Of a DNA stretch of 64,000 nucleotides, positions 35,384 to 43,401 are shown in pieces. The DNA is from Sulfuritalea sp. (GTDB taxonomy: Bacteria > Pseudomonadota > Gammaproteobacteria > Burkholderiales > Rhodocyclaceae), in assembly GCA_016716965.1 (NCBI GenBank), contig JADJUP010000003.1, positions 124,001-188,000 of the forward strand. The letters run 5' to 3'. A program made the position numbers and the translations under genes. How positions within the stretch are numbered: the stretch's first letter is position 1; every line of letters begins with the position of its first letter. Below the pieces are notes generated by a model. It was not told where the DNA came from. It did not search any database and saw only the letters and a program-made list of their open reading frames with translations.

Positions 35384-35814
35384 GGGTGCTCTCCTGGGAG
35401 GGTTTGGGATTCGTGGCGCGAGGGGCAGACGCGGACATCGGCGATCAGGTGGCGTCGTGCGACGAGGCGCAGGCAGACGATGCCGAAGCCCAGGCCGAGG
35501 CCGGCGCCGAGGGCGGCGAGTCCGTCGCCGCCGGGCGCCAGCATCAGGGCGCCGAACAGGGTGCAGCAGGCCGGCAGCAGGTAGGCCGTCACGGCGCCAA
35601 GGTTCAGGCTGGATTCCGACATTTCCAAAGTGACCAGGTCGCCCGCGGAAAACCCCTCGGGCACCGGAAACCGTGCCTGCCGTTCGCGCGCGCCGCCGCA
35701 GGCGCCCAGCGCACCGCAGCCGCCGCAGGCGGCGGGAGCCGCCAGGCGCAGTTCGGCCTGGTCGTCGCTGACCGCGACCACCCGCGCGCTGGCCTGGAGT
35801 CGCCGGTCCATCAT
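35380..35814 (-). CDS. RseC/MucC-family membrane protein inside the nif operon
   Basis: The 144-residue protein has a Cys-rich N-terminal domain (ACGGCGALGACGG) and two membrane helices (LGAVTAYLLPACCTLFGALML and GLAALGAGLGLGFGIVCL), the layout of RseC, which assists Rnf-linked SoxR reduction. It overlaps both nifX and the DUF269 gene by ATGA, so it is translated as part of the nifENX operon. A link to an Rnf-type electron path to nitrogenase is inferred; no rnf genes are in the window. Confidence 0.82.
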   Translation of the reverse strand: MMDRRLQASARVVAVSDDQAELRLAAPAACGGCGALGACGGARERQARFPVPEGFSAGDLVTLEMSESSLNLGAVTAYLLPACCTLFGALMLAPGGDGLAALGAGLGLGFGIVCLRLVARRHLIADVRVCPSRHESQTLPGEHP

Positions 35815-36308
35815 TCCTCCCAGCCTTCTTCCGCCATGCGCGCGAAGCGGTCGGCGCCGGCGTCCCGGTCCTTGCGCAGCGCCTTGTCCACCCAGCCCGT
35901 GCCGCCCTCGCGGATGGCCAGGCTGATCTGCTTCAGCAACGGGTCGATCGCAGTTTCATCGTCCAGCCGCAGCGGCTGGATGCCTGCGGCCAGCAACTGC
36001 TTCACCGCCGAGGCGCCCGCGGCAAGGCAATACACGGCGGCGCAGCCCGACAGCGCGGCGATCTTCGCCGGCAGCTTGGTCTCGTTGCCGTCCATGCTTT
36101 CGGGCGGGAACTCGGCCAACTCCACCAGTTGCGCGCGTTCGCCATCCAGCGCATAGATGACGAAGCCGACCGCCGCACCGAAGTGCTGGTCGACCGTGAC
36201 GCGATCGGCGCTGGCGAATGCGACCCGCAGCATGGCCGGCGCCTCGCTAGTGGCCGACCAGGCCAGCGCCAGGCGGCGTCCGGGCTGGCGTGGCGGGTTC
36301 GGTGGCAT
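35811..36308 (-). CDS. nifX: FeMo-cofactor carrier NifX
   Basis: The 165-residue protein has the NifX core LRVAFASADRVTVDQHFGAAVGFVIY and CAAVYCLAAGASAVKQLLAAGIQPL. It carries NifB-co and VK-cluster to NifEN. I chose 36308 because the N-terminus MPPNPPRQ resembles that of Klebsiella NifX, although this overlaps the nifN end by 62 bases; the ATG at 36233 (140 residues) is the alternative. Confidence 0.9.
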   Translation of the reverse strand: MPPNPPRQPGRRLALAWSATSEAPAMLRVAFASADRVTVDQHFGAAVGFVIYALDGERAQLVELAEFPPESMDGNETKLPAKIAALSGCAAVYCLAAGASAVKQLLAAGIQPLRLDDETAIDPLLKQISLAIREGGTGWVDKALRKDRDAGADRFARMAEEGWEE

Positions 36309-37644
36309 CGCGGTAGATGGAACGATGGACGGGAATGTCATGGTGATTGCCCAGGAAAAGGTTGGCGACATCGAACAGGGCCTGGCGAGCGCCGCGGTAG
36401 CCGACCCAGGTCCGCGTGTAGCCGCCGACCCAGTCGTACTGCGGGAAGCCGGCGCGCAGCAGCGGCACGCCGAGGCGTTCGGCGCTTTGCGCCGCGTGCG
36501 AATTGGAAATCACCAGCTGGACCCGGCCTGCGGCCGCGAGCCGCTCCATGTCCTCCAGGTCGCCGATCTGCACGCTGGCCACCGGCATGTCGGAAAGCAC
36601 CTCGGCCCGTGCCGGCGCTACCGCGGCGACGATTTCGGCGCCGACGCCGGCGAGGAAAGCTCCGAGACCCACCAGCAGGTCGGCGTCGGCGGCGATCGCC
36701 ACTCGCAGGAATCCGGTCATGAAATGCGTATCGACCATCGCGTCCTGCAACTGGCGGCGCTGGCGGTCGAGCCGCGCCGGCACCGGCTGGCCGGAAATCT
36801 GCGCCAGCGCCATGGTGAAGGCATCGCAGGCGGCCAGGCCCAGCAGGTGGTCGAAGCGGAAATCCGGCACGCCGGTACGCTCCTGCAGCAGGTCCGCGGC
36901 CTTGGCCAGCGAACGGCCGATCACCAGCGTGGCGACCGATTCGCCCATCGCGGCGATCTCGCCGCGCGGCGTGCCGCCCAGGGTCAGCGGCGTGGTTTCG
37001 ATATCCACCATGTGGCCGTCGAGCGAATCGCCGATGTCGGGCAGCATCACCGGACGCAGGCCGAAGGCCTCGATCCATTCCCGGATGGCCTCGGTATCGC
37101 CCGGCGTCAGCATCGAGGCGCAGAGGACGTTCACCTGTTTCCTGCGCCGTCCCGCCATCGCCGACTTTTCGACCAGGGTGTCGATGATCGCTTCCACTGC
37201 CAGGGCGTAGCCGGTTTCCAGGCAACCCGTGTAGTCCGGCGTATTCACCGGCACCACGGCGGTCGCGGCGTACTGCGGATTCTGCGCGCGGAACTCGCGC
37301 ACCAGGCGCCGGATGTCGGTGCCCTGCATTTCGGAAAGCCCGGTGGTCGGCAGGCCGATGATGTCGGGATTGTTCTTCTCGCAGATCACGCGCAAGCCTT
37401 CGATCACGTTCTCGTCGGCGCTCATGATGGTGGAGACCTGGTCCATCGCCGTGGTCTGCAGCGGAATCGGCTCGCGGAAATGGCGCACGAAGAAGACCTT
37501 GCCGAAGGCCGTGCAGCCCTGCGAGCCGTGCAGCATGGGGATCGCATTTTTCAGGCCGAGGAAGGCCAGCGCCGCGCCGACCGGCTGGCTGGCCTTGAGC
37601 GGGTTGACCGCGAGCGCCTTGGCGCGCTTGAGGATCTCGGCCAT
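36247..37644 (-). CDS. nifN: nitrogenase cofactor scaffold subunit NifN
   Basis: The 465-residue NifK-like subunit of the NifEN scaffold has KASQPVGAALAFLGLKNAIPMLHGSQGCTAFGKVFFVRHFREPIPLQTTAMDQ and GLPTTGLSEMQGTDI, and QVNVLCASMLTPGDTE. A degenerate copy of the dispersed repeat may encode residues about 159-167 (KSAMAGRR) in a variable loop. It starts 3 bases after nifE. Confidence 0.96.
   Translation of the reverse strand: MAEILKRAKALAVNPLKASQPVGAALAFLGLKNAIPMLHGSQGCTAFGKVFFVRHFREPIPLQTTAMDQVSTIMSADENVIEGLRVICEKNNPDIIGLPTTGLSEMQGTDIRRLVREFRAQNPQYAATAVVPVNTPDYTGCLETGYALAVEAIIDTLVEKSAMAGRRRKQVNVLCASMLTPGDTEAIREWIEAFGLRPVMLPDIGDSLDGHMVDIETTPLTLGGTPRGEIAAMGESVATLVIGRSLAKAADLLQERTGVPDFRFDHLLGLAACDAFTMALAQISGQPVPARLDRQRRQLQDAMVDTHFMTGFLRVAIAADADLLVGLGAFLAGVGAEIVAAVAPARAEVLSDMPVASVQIGDLEDMERLAAAGRVQLVISNSHAAQSAERLGVPLLRAGFPQYDWVGGYTRTWVGYRGARQALFDVANLFLGNHHDIPVHRSIYRDATEPATPARTPPGAGLVGH
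37145..37169 (-). repeat. possible degenerate dispersed repeat, copy 7, in nifN
   Basis: On the minus strand: AAAAGTCGGCG, ATGGCGGG, ACGGCG, three changes from the common form, read as KSAMAGRR. It could be chance or an old copy. Confidence 0.45.
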
Positions 37645-37647
37645 GGC

Positions 37648-39060
37648 CTATTCCCCCGCTGCCCGCGCTTCGCCGGCGAGTGCTGGCGCGGCCCAGGGCG
37701 CCGGCGCGCGCACCTGGTCCCACACCGGCGCCTCCAGCGTCAGCGCCAGCTGGCGCACCAGTTCCAGCATGCCGTCGTAACCGGCATAGCCGAACTCGCG
37801 CTCCTGGTTGATGTCGAGGAAGGGGATGCGCGCCTTGAGCGCCGTGTACAGGTTGCGTCCGCCGGCGATCAGGATGTCGGCGCGGTGGTCCTTGAAGGCC
37901 TGCAGCAGCGCCTTGGGGCTGCCGTCGGTGATCATCTTCGCGTCGTCGCCCATGATTTCGCGGATGCGCGCCTTGTCTTCCTCGGTGGATTTGTTGGTGC
38001 CGGTGGCCACCACCTTCATGCCCAGGTCCTGCAGGGCCGACACCACCGACCAGCTCTTGACGCCGCCGGTATAGAGCAGCACGCGCTTGTCCTTCAGGCG
38101 CTCGCTCCAGGGCGCGAGCGCGGCGCGGATCTTCGCTTCCTCGCGGGCAATGAGGTCCTCGGTGCGCAACATCAGGTCCGGGTCGCCGATAAGGCGGGCG
38201 AAGTCGCGCAGGGCCTGCGAGGTGTCGGTGATGCCGTAGAAGCTGCCTTCGAAGTAGGGCACGCCGAAATCGGTTTCCAGTTTGCGCGCGACGTTGAGCA
38301 GGGCCTTGGCGCAGACCACCATCGATACTTCGGCACGGTGCATGGTCTGCACCTCGCGAAAACGCGTGTCGCCCGAGAGCGTGCACAGGATGCGCAGGCC
38401 GAGTTCGTCGAACAGCGGCGCCACATGCCAGAACTCGCCGGCGATGTTGTATTCGCCGATCAGATTTACGTCATGCACCGTGATGCCCGGCCGCTGTGCC
38501 GATTCCGGCACCGGATCGGGCTCGCGGGTGCCGATGACGTGGCGGAACATGGCCTCGCCGGCGATGCGGTTGCCGAGGTTCTTGGTGCCGTAGAAGCCGG
38601 CGCAATCGACCGGCACCACCGGCGTGCCCCAGCGTTCGGTGGCGGCGCGGGCCACGGCTTCCATGTCGTCGCCGGTCAGCGCCGGGACGCAGGTCGAATA
38701 GAGGAAGACCGCCGCCGGTCGGTAGTCGTCGATGGCCTGCTTGATGGCGTGGAACAGCCGCTTCTCGCCGCGGCCCATGATCACGTCCTGCTCGGTGAGG
38801 TCGGTGGTCATGCCGATGCGGTACAGCGTCGGTCCCGATGAACGTGTGCCGCGGTTGTCCCAGGAGGAACCGGCGCAGGCGATCGGGCCATGCACTATGT
38901 GGGCGACGTCGGCCACCGGCAAAAGTGCGATCTGTGCGCCGTCGAAGGAGCAGCCGCCGGCCGTGGCGCCGGGCTTGGTCTTGGCGCAGCCGGATTTCTC
39001 CTTCTTGTTGTGCGCGCAGGCGGGTTCATTCAGCAGTTCGGCGATTTCGGCGGCTTTCAT
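37648..39060 (-). CDS. nifE: nitrogenase cofactor scaffold subunit NifE
   Basis: The 470-residue NifD-like subunit of the NifEN complex has GGCSFDGAQIALLPVADVAHIVHGPIACAGSSWDNRGTRSSG, YSTCVPALTGDDMEAV, VDCAGFYGTKNLGNRIAG and ALLYTGGVKSWSV-like (VLLYTGGVKSWSVVSAL). It matures the iron-molybdenum cofactor. The ATG at 39060 precedes the typical MKAAEIAELLNEPAC start. It leads the operon nifE-N-X-rseC-DUF269-DUF683-fdxB. Confidence 0.97.
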   Translation of the reverse strand: MKAAEIAELLNEPACAHNKKEKSGCAKTKPGATAGGCSFDGAQIALLPVADVAHIVHGPIACAGSSWDNRGTRSSGPTLYRIGMTTDLTEQDVIMGRGEKRLFHAIKQAIDDYRPAAVFLYSTCVPALTGDDMEAVARAATERWGTPVVPVDCAGFYGTKNLGNRIAGEAMFRHVIGTREPDPVPESAQRPGITVHDVNLIGEYNIAGEFWHVAPLFDELGLRILCTLSGDTRFREVQTMHRAEVSMVVCAKALLNVARKLETDFGVPYFEGSFYGITDTSQALRDFARLIGDPDLMLRTEDLIAREEAKIRAALAPWSERLKDKRVLLYTGGVKSWSVVSALQDLGMKVVATGTNKSTEEDKARIREIMGDDAKMITDGSPKALLQAFKDHRADILIAGGRNLYTALKARIPFLDINQEREFGYAGYDGMLELVRQLALTLEAPVWDQVRAPAPWAAPALAGEARAAGE

Positions 39061-39089
39061 GGCGGGCCTCGATGTGTTGCGTCCTGATT

Positions 39090-39105
39090 TGCAAGCCCCA
39101 TGCCA
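39090..39105 (-). promoter_or_regulatory. sigma-54 promoter of nifE
   Basis: On the minus strand TGGCAT, GGGGC, TTGCA is a strong -24/-12 element 29 bases before the ATG. Confidence 0.9.
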
Positions 39106-39130
39106 ATGCGGCAAGCCCTTGATGGAATGC

Positions 39131-39155
39131 AAAAGTCGGCGCTGGCGACACGGCG
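39131..39155 (+). repeat. dispersed 25-bp repeat, copy 8, in the nifE/nifQ region
   Basis: AAAAGTCGGCG, CTGGCGAC, ACGGCG, the most typical copy. It lies between the nifE sigma-54 promoter and the NifA site, 26 bases from the -24 box. Confidence 0.88.
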
Positions 39156-39178
39156 GCGCGGCAGGCCGCACATTGTTT

Positions 39179-39194
39179 TGTCGGGTTTGCGACA
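39179..39194. promoter_or_regulatory. NifA site shared by nifE and nifQ
   Basis: TGT, ten bases, ACA, again TGTCG, six bases, CGACA. It lies 74 bases from the nifE -24 box on one side and 41 bases from the nifQ -24 box on the other. Confidence 0.88.
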
Positions 39195-39234
39195 GGGCCG
39201 CGGCGCGTCCTTGTAGCCACGCGGGTTTGCCGGC

Positions 39235-39250
39235 TGGCATTGATCCTGCA
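39235..39250 (+). promoter_or_regulatory. sigma-54 promoter of nifQ
   Basis: TGGCAT, TGATC, CTGCA, with GG and GC at the correct spacing, 14 bases before the nifQ ATG. Confidence 0.8.
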
Positions 39251-39264
39251 TCGCCCCCCGGGAC

Positions 39265-39843
39265 ATGAACTCCACCGACCTGCGCCCCCACCTGCTGGCC
39301 TTTGCTGCACGTCCCGACCTGCCGGAAACCCTGGCACTGGCCGGGACCATCGCGCTGGCACCACGCCGGAGCGGACCCTGGCGCGCGCCGCTGGCCGGTT
39401 TGGGCGCACGCGATCTCGATGCCGTGATGCTTTCCTACTTCCCGGGTGCTGCGCCCCTGCGCCCGCTGCTGCACATCTGGCGCGAAGAGGCGGAGGCGCA
39501 GCCGCGCCCGGAGATGGACGAGTTCGACGACCTGGTGGGCCTGCTGATCGCGCACCAGACCGAGGACGCGCCGGATTCCCGCTGGCTGGCGCACGCCATC
39601 GCCACCGCCAGCATGGCCGACAACCACCTTTGGCAGGACCTCGGCCTGCCCAGCCGGGTCGAACTCAACGCCCTGATGCAGACGCGCTTCACCGCCCTGA
39701 AACTGAAGAACGCCGGCGACATGAAATGGAAGAAATTCTTCTACCGCCAGCTGTGCGAAGCGGCGGAGGTGCTGATCTGCAAGTCGCCGAGTTGCCGCGA
39801 GTGCACCGACTATTCGGTGTGCTTCGGCCCGGAAAGCGACTGA
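39265..39843 (+). CDS. nifQ: molybdenum-processing protein NifQ
   Basis: The 192-residue protein ends with the NifQ signature MKWKKFFYRQLCEAAEVLICKSPSCRECTDYSVCFG, the Cys-x4-Cys-x2-Cys-x5-Cys cluster motif. NifQ donates molybdenum to NifEN during cofactor synthesis. It is divergent from nifE and followed by modEABC, a coherent molybdenum supply block. Confidence 0.95.
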   Translation: MNSTDLRPHLLAFAARPDLPETLALAGTIALAPRRSGPWRAPLAGLGARDLDAVMLSYFPGAAPLRPLLHIWREEAEAQPRPEMDEFDDLVGLLIAHQTEDAPDSRWLAHAIATASMADNHLWQDLGLPSRVELNALMQTRFTALKLKNAGDMKWKKFFYRQLCEAAEVLICKSPSCRECTDYSVCFGPESD

Positions 39844-39858
39844 TCCGGGAAGCTTCGG

Positions 39859-39882
39859 CGTTATGTAGTCGTTTGCATTACG
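39859..39882. promoter_or_regulatory. ModE-like operator, distal
   Basis: CGTTATG, ten bases, CATTACG forms an imperfect dyad 15 bases after nifQ. The half site CGTTATGTAG recurs at 39983 with the same 10-base spacing. ModE is known to bind CGNTATATA-type dyads at mod promoters; this match is partial. Confidence 0.5.
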
Positions 39883-39947
39883 CAGCCCTTGCTCCGCAAC
39901 ACCTGCAATTCGCCGGGAACCCTGAATCAAACGGACTGGCCCATATA

Positions 39948-39976
39948 TTGCTGTGCCTTGCGCAAAGACTTATTAT
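39948..39976 (+). promoter_or_regulatory. sigma-70 promoter of modEABC
   Basis: TTGCTG (39948-39953), 17 bases, TATTAT (39971-39976), 30 bases before the modE start. Confidence 0.55.
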
Positions 39977-39982
39977 TCCCAC

Positions 39983-40006
39983 CGTTATGTAGCAAAGGTT
40001 ACAACG
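39983..40006. promoter_or_regulatory. ModE-like operator, proximal
   Basis: CGTTATG, ten bases, TACAACG, directly before the modE ATG and just downstream of the predicted -10 box. This position would suit repression by molybdate-bound ModE. Confidence 0.5.
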
Positions 40007-40804
40007 ATGAAGAAAGTCGATAGCGGGGCTGGCGGTCCTTCGATGGCGGGAGGACGCAAGGTCGATCGAGTTGCGCTGCTGGAAAAGGTGGCGGAACTCG
40101 GCTCGATCACGGCGGCCGCGAAGGCGGTGGGGATTTCCTACAAGGGCGCCTGGGAGGCGATCGAGGCGCTCAACAACATGTCGGATGCCCCCCTGGTCGA
40201 ACGCAGCGTCGGCGGCAGCGGCGGCGGCGGCACGCGCCTGACGCCGCACGGCGAGCAGGTGCTGTCGCTGCTGCGCGACCTCGACACCGACTTCCAGGGC
40301 CTGCTCGCCGCGATGGGCGGCGGCCGCGGTCGCTTCGACCGCTTCTACAAGTACTTTCAACTCATGCGGAGATGGAACATGAAAACCAGTGCCCGTAACC
40401 AGTTCCTCGGCACCGTTACCAAGGCGACACGCGGCGCCGTGAACAGCGAGGTCATCCTCGACATCGGCGGCGGCGACAGCCTCGCCGCCATCATCACCAA
40501 CACCAGCCTCGACAACCTCGGGCTCGCTCCCGGGGTCGAGGCCTACGCGCTGATCAAGGCGCCGTGGGTCATCGTCACCACCGACGAGGGCATGAAGACC
40601 AGCGCACGCAACCGCCTGTGCGGCGTGGTTTCGCGCTGCGTCAGCGGCGCCGTGAATGGCGAGGTCATCATCGACCTGCCGGGCGGCAAATCGGTCGCCG
40701 CCATCATCACCAACGACAGCATCGAAAGCCTGGGGCTCAAGGAAGGCGTGCGCGCCTGTGCCCTGATCAAGGCCTCGCACATCATCCTCGCCGTCAGCGC
40801 CTGA
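40007..40804 (+). CDS. modE: molybdate-responsive regulator ModE
   Basis: The 265-residue protein has an N-terminal winged helix (ALLEKVAELGSITAAAKAVGISYKGAWEAIEALNN) and two C-terminal Mop domains (MKTSARNQFLGTV and MKTSARNRLCGVV) that bind molybdate. It is predicted to regulate the mod operon that follows. The ATG at 40007 is directly preceded by the ModE-like operator. Confidence 0.95.
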   Translation: MKKVDSGAGGPSMAGGRKVDRVALLEKVAELGSITAAAKAVGISYKGAWEAIEALNNMSDAPLVERSVGGSGGGGTRLTPHGEQVLSLLRDLDTDFQGLLAAMGGGRGRFDRFYKYFQLMRRWNMKTSARNQFLGTVTKATRGAVNSEVILDIGGGDSLAAIITNTSLDNLGLAPGVEAYALIKAPWVIVTTDEGMKTSARNRLCGVVSRCVSGAVNGEVIIDLPGGKSVAAIITNDSIESLGLKEGVRACALIKASHIILAVSA

Positions 40805-40816
40805 AAGAGGTCGACC

Positions 40817-41557
40817 ATGAAACGAATCGCATTTGTCCTTGGCCTTTTGTGGTCCGCTGCTACCCTCGCCGACGACGTCCAGGTCGCCGTCGCCGCCAAC
40901 TTCACCGCCCCCGCAAAGCAGATCGCCGAGGGTTTCGAAAAGGAAACCGGGCACAAGGCCCGGCTTTCCTTCGGCGCCACCGGCAAGTTTTACGCGCAGG
41001 TAAAGAATGGCGCTCCGTTTGAAGTGTTGCTGTCCGCCGATGACAGCACGCCGGCCAGGCTGGAAGCGGAAGGCGCCGCCCTTGCCGGAACGCGCTTTAC
41101 CTACGCCACCGGCCGTCTCGTGCTGTGGTCGTCCAAGCCTGGATATGTCGACGACAAGGGCGGGGTGCTCAAGATGGGCGGGTTCAAGCACATCGCGATT
41201 GCCAACCCAAAGCTCGCGCCCTACGGTGCGGCGGCGGTCGAAGCCCTGACCTCGCTGAAGCTGCTCGACGTCATCCAGCCCAGGTTCGTACAAGGCGAGA
41301 ACATCGCCCAGACCCACCAATTCATCGCCACCGGCAACGCCGAACTGGGCTTCGTCGCGCTGTCGCAGGTCATGAAGGATGGCAAGGTCGGCGCAGGCTC
41401 GGCCTGGGTCGTGCCCGCCACGCTGCACCAGCCGATCAAACAGGACGCCGTCATCCTCGACAAGGGCAAGGGCAAGCCCGCTGCCCAGGCATGGATGGAA
41501 TACCTCAAGGGCGACAAGGCGAAGGCGATGATCAGATCCTTCGGCTACGAAATCTGA
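40817..41557 (+). CDS. modA: molybdate-binding periplasmic protein ModA
   Basis: The 246-residue binding protein has a signal peptide (MKRIAFVLGLLWSAATLADD), VAVAANFTAPAKQIAEGFEKETGHKARLSFGATGKFYAQV and IANPKLAPYGAAAVEAL, typical of ModA. It delivers molybdate to ModBC. It begins 12 bases after modE. Confidence 0.96.
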   Translation: MKRIAFVLGLLWSAATLADDVQVAVAANFTAPAKQIAEGFEKETGHKARLSFGATGKFYAQVKNGAPFEVLLSADDSTPARLEAEGAALAGTRFTYATGRLVLWSSKPGYVDDKGGVLKMGGFKHIAIANPKLAPYGAAAVEALTSLKLLDVIQPRFVQGENIAQTHQFIATGNAELGFVALSQVMKDGKVGAGSAWVVPATLHQPIKQDAVILDKGKGKPAAQAWMEYLKGDKAKAMIRSFGYEI

Positions 41558-41573
41558 CGAGGCGGCCTGCCCC

Positions 41574-42251
41574 ATGCTGACACCGGCCGACCTCGGCGCG
41601 ATCTGGCTCACGCTCAAGCTGGCGGGTGTGACCACGCTGCTGCTCCTGCTGATCGGTACGCCGATCGCCTGGTGGCTGGCGCGTACCCGCTCGTGGTGGA
41701 AGGGGCCGGTCGGCGCCGTGGTGGCCCTGCCCATCGTGCTGCCGCCGACCGTGCTGGGCTTCTACCTGCTGCTGCTGATGGGGCCCAACGGCCCGGTCGG
41801 GCGTTTCACGGAATGGGCGGGCATCGGCCTGCTGCCCTTCAGCTTCGGCGGCCTGGTGGTGGCCTCGGTGTTCTATTCCATGCCCTTCGTCGTGCAGCCG
41901 ATCCAGAATGCTTTCGAAGCCATCGGTGACGGCCCGCTGGAAGCCGCAGCGACCTTGCGCGCTTCGCCGCTCGATGCATTCTTCAGCGTCGCCGTTCCGC
42001 TGGCCCGGCCCGGCTTCCTCACCGCGACGATACTGGGCTTTGCCCATACCGTGGGCGAGTTCGGCGTGGTGCTGATGATAGGCGGCAACATCCCGGACAA
42101 GACGCGAGTCGTATCGGTGTTGATCTATGACCACGTCGAGGCGCTCGAGTATGCGCAGGCGCATGTCCTGGCCGGCGGCATGGTGGTGTTCGCCTTCCTC
42201 GTGCTGCTGGCGCTCTACCTGCTGAATCCGACCGGGAGGAAGCGGCGGTGA
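41574..42251 (+). CDS. modB: molybdate ABC permease ModB
   Basis: The 225-residue inner-membrane protein has five or six helices and the EAA loop (EAAATLRASPLDAFFSVAVPLARPGFLTATILGFAHTVGEFGVVLMIGG). It overlaps modC by GTGA. Confidence 0.96.
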   Translation: MLTPADLGAIWLTLKLAGVTTLLLLLIGTPIAWWLARTRSWWKGPVGAVVALPIVLPPTVLGFYLLLLMGPNGPVGRFTEWAGIGLLPFSFGGLVVASVFYSMPFVVQPIQNAFEAIGDGPLEAAATLRASPLDAFFSVAVPLARPGFLTATILGFAHTVGEFGVVLMIGGNIPDKTRVVSVLIYDHVEALEYAQAHVLAGGMVVFAFLVLLALYLLNPTGRKRR

Positions 42252-43312
42252 GCATACGCGCCCGGTTCCAGCTCAGCTACCCCGGCTTCAGCCTCGATGT
42301 CGACCTCGACCTGCCCGGCAGCGGTGTCACCGCGCTGTTCGGCCAGTCGGGCTGCGGCAAGACCACGCTGCTGCGCTGCATGGCCGGGCTGGAGCGCGGC
42401 GCCGGGCGGCTCGACGTCAACGGCGAGGCCTGGCAGGACGACTCCCGCTTCGTACCCACCCACCAGCGTCCGCTGGGTTACGTGTTCCAGGATGCGCGGC
42501 TGTTTGCCCACCTCGATGTCGCACGCAATCTCGACTACGGTCGGCGCCGTACCGCCAGCGCCGACTCTTTGCGGCGCGACCCCATCGTCGACCTGCTCGG
42601 CCTCGGCCCCTTGCTCGACCGCATGCCGGCGCGGCTATCCGGCGGCGAGCAGCAGCGCGTGGCGATCGCCCGGGCGCTGCTCACTTCGCCGCGCCTCTTG
42701 TTGATGGACGAACCGCTGGCCTCGCTCGACCACGCCCGCAAGCAGGAATTCCTGCCCTGGCTGGAACGCCTGCGCGACGAACTGGACATCCCGCTGATCT
42801 ACGTCAGCCACGCCCCCGACGAAGTTGCGCGCCTGGCCGACCACATCGTGGTCATGGAAGCGGGCCGCGCCGTGGCGCAGGGTCCGCTGGCCGAGACCCT
42901 GGCGCGCATCGACCTGCCGATCAAGCTGGGCGAGGATGCCGGCGCGGTGTTCGCCGCCTCGGTGGCCGAGCGCGATGCCGAGTGGCATCTGGCGCGCGTC
43001 GAGTTCGACGGCGGTGAACTCTGGGTGCGCGACAGCGGCGTGCCGGTCGGGCGCGAGGTGCGGGTGCGGGTGCTGGCGCGCGACGTCTCGATCGCCAACA
43101 GTCGCCATGACGACGTCAGCATCATGAACCTGTTGCCGGCGACGGTGGTGGCGCATGCCGCCGAGGACCATCCCTCGCAGGTGCTGGTGCAGTTGCGCGT
43201 CGGCAGCACGCTGCTGCTGGGGCGCCTGACGCGGCGCTCGGCGCAGCGCCTCGACCTGGCGCCGGGGCGCGAGGTCTGGGTGCAGATCAAGGCCGTGGCG
43301 CTGATCGGCTGA
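42248..43312 (+). CDS. modC: molybdate ABC ATPase ModC
   Basis: The 354-residue ATPase has Walker A FGQSGCGKTTLLR, Q-loop YVFQDARLFAHLDV, signature LSGGEQQRVAIARAL, Walker B LLLMDEPLASLD, and a C-terminal Mop domain (VLARDVSIANSRHDDVSIMNLLPATV). A dispersed repeat encodes residues about 100-108 (RRTASADSL) in the variable segment before the signature helix domain. Start is GTG. Confidence 0.96.
   Translation: MSIRARFQLSYPGFSLDVDLDLPGSGVTALFGQSGCGKTTLLRCMAGLERGAGRLDVNGEAWQDDSRFVPTHQRPLGYVFQDARLFAHLDVARNLDYGRRRTASADSLRRDPIVDLLGLGPLLDRMPARLSGGEQQRVAIARALLTSPRLLLMDEPLASLDHARKQEFLPWLERLRDELDIPLIYVSHAPDEVARLADHIVVMEAGRAVAQGPLAETLARIDLPIKLGEDAGAVFAASVAERDAEWHLARVEFDGGELWVRDSGVPVGREVRVRVLARDVSIANSRHDDVSIMNLLPATVVAHAAEDHPSQVLVQLRVGSTLLLGRLTRRSAQRLDLAPGREVWVQIKAVALIG
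42545..42570 (-). repeat. dispersed 25-bp repeat, copy 9, inside modC
   Basis: On the minus strand: AAAGAGTCGGCG, CTGGCGGT, ACGGCG. ModC reads the opposite strand as RRTASADS. Confidence 0.82.
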
Positions 43313-43401
43313 CGCGCGGCAACGCGGCCGGCCATGGTCCGGTCTATTCGCCTGTGCTACATTCGCGGCACCCCACGTACGCCCGTCCAGGAAGGCACGA
43401 C

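Noticed and set aside
36181..36205. ATCGGCGCTGGCGAATGCG in nifX resembles the repeat.
   Set aside because: It encodes the universally conserved FASADR motif of NifX.
36157..38841. An 894-codon open frame opposite nifN and nifE.
   Set aside because: Shadow of conserved nif genes with no recognisable domain.
41385..41410. modA KVGAGSAW codons resemble the dispersed repeat.
   Set aside because: The similarity is confined to GTCGGCGC and the residues fit the ModA family.
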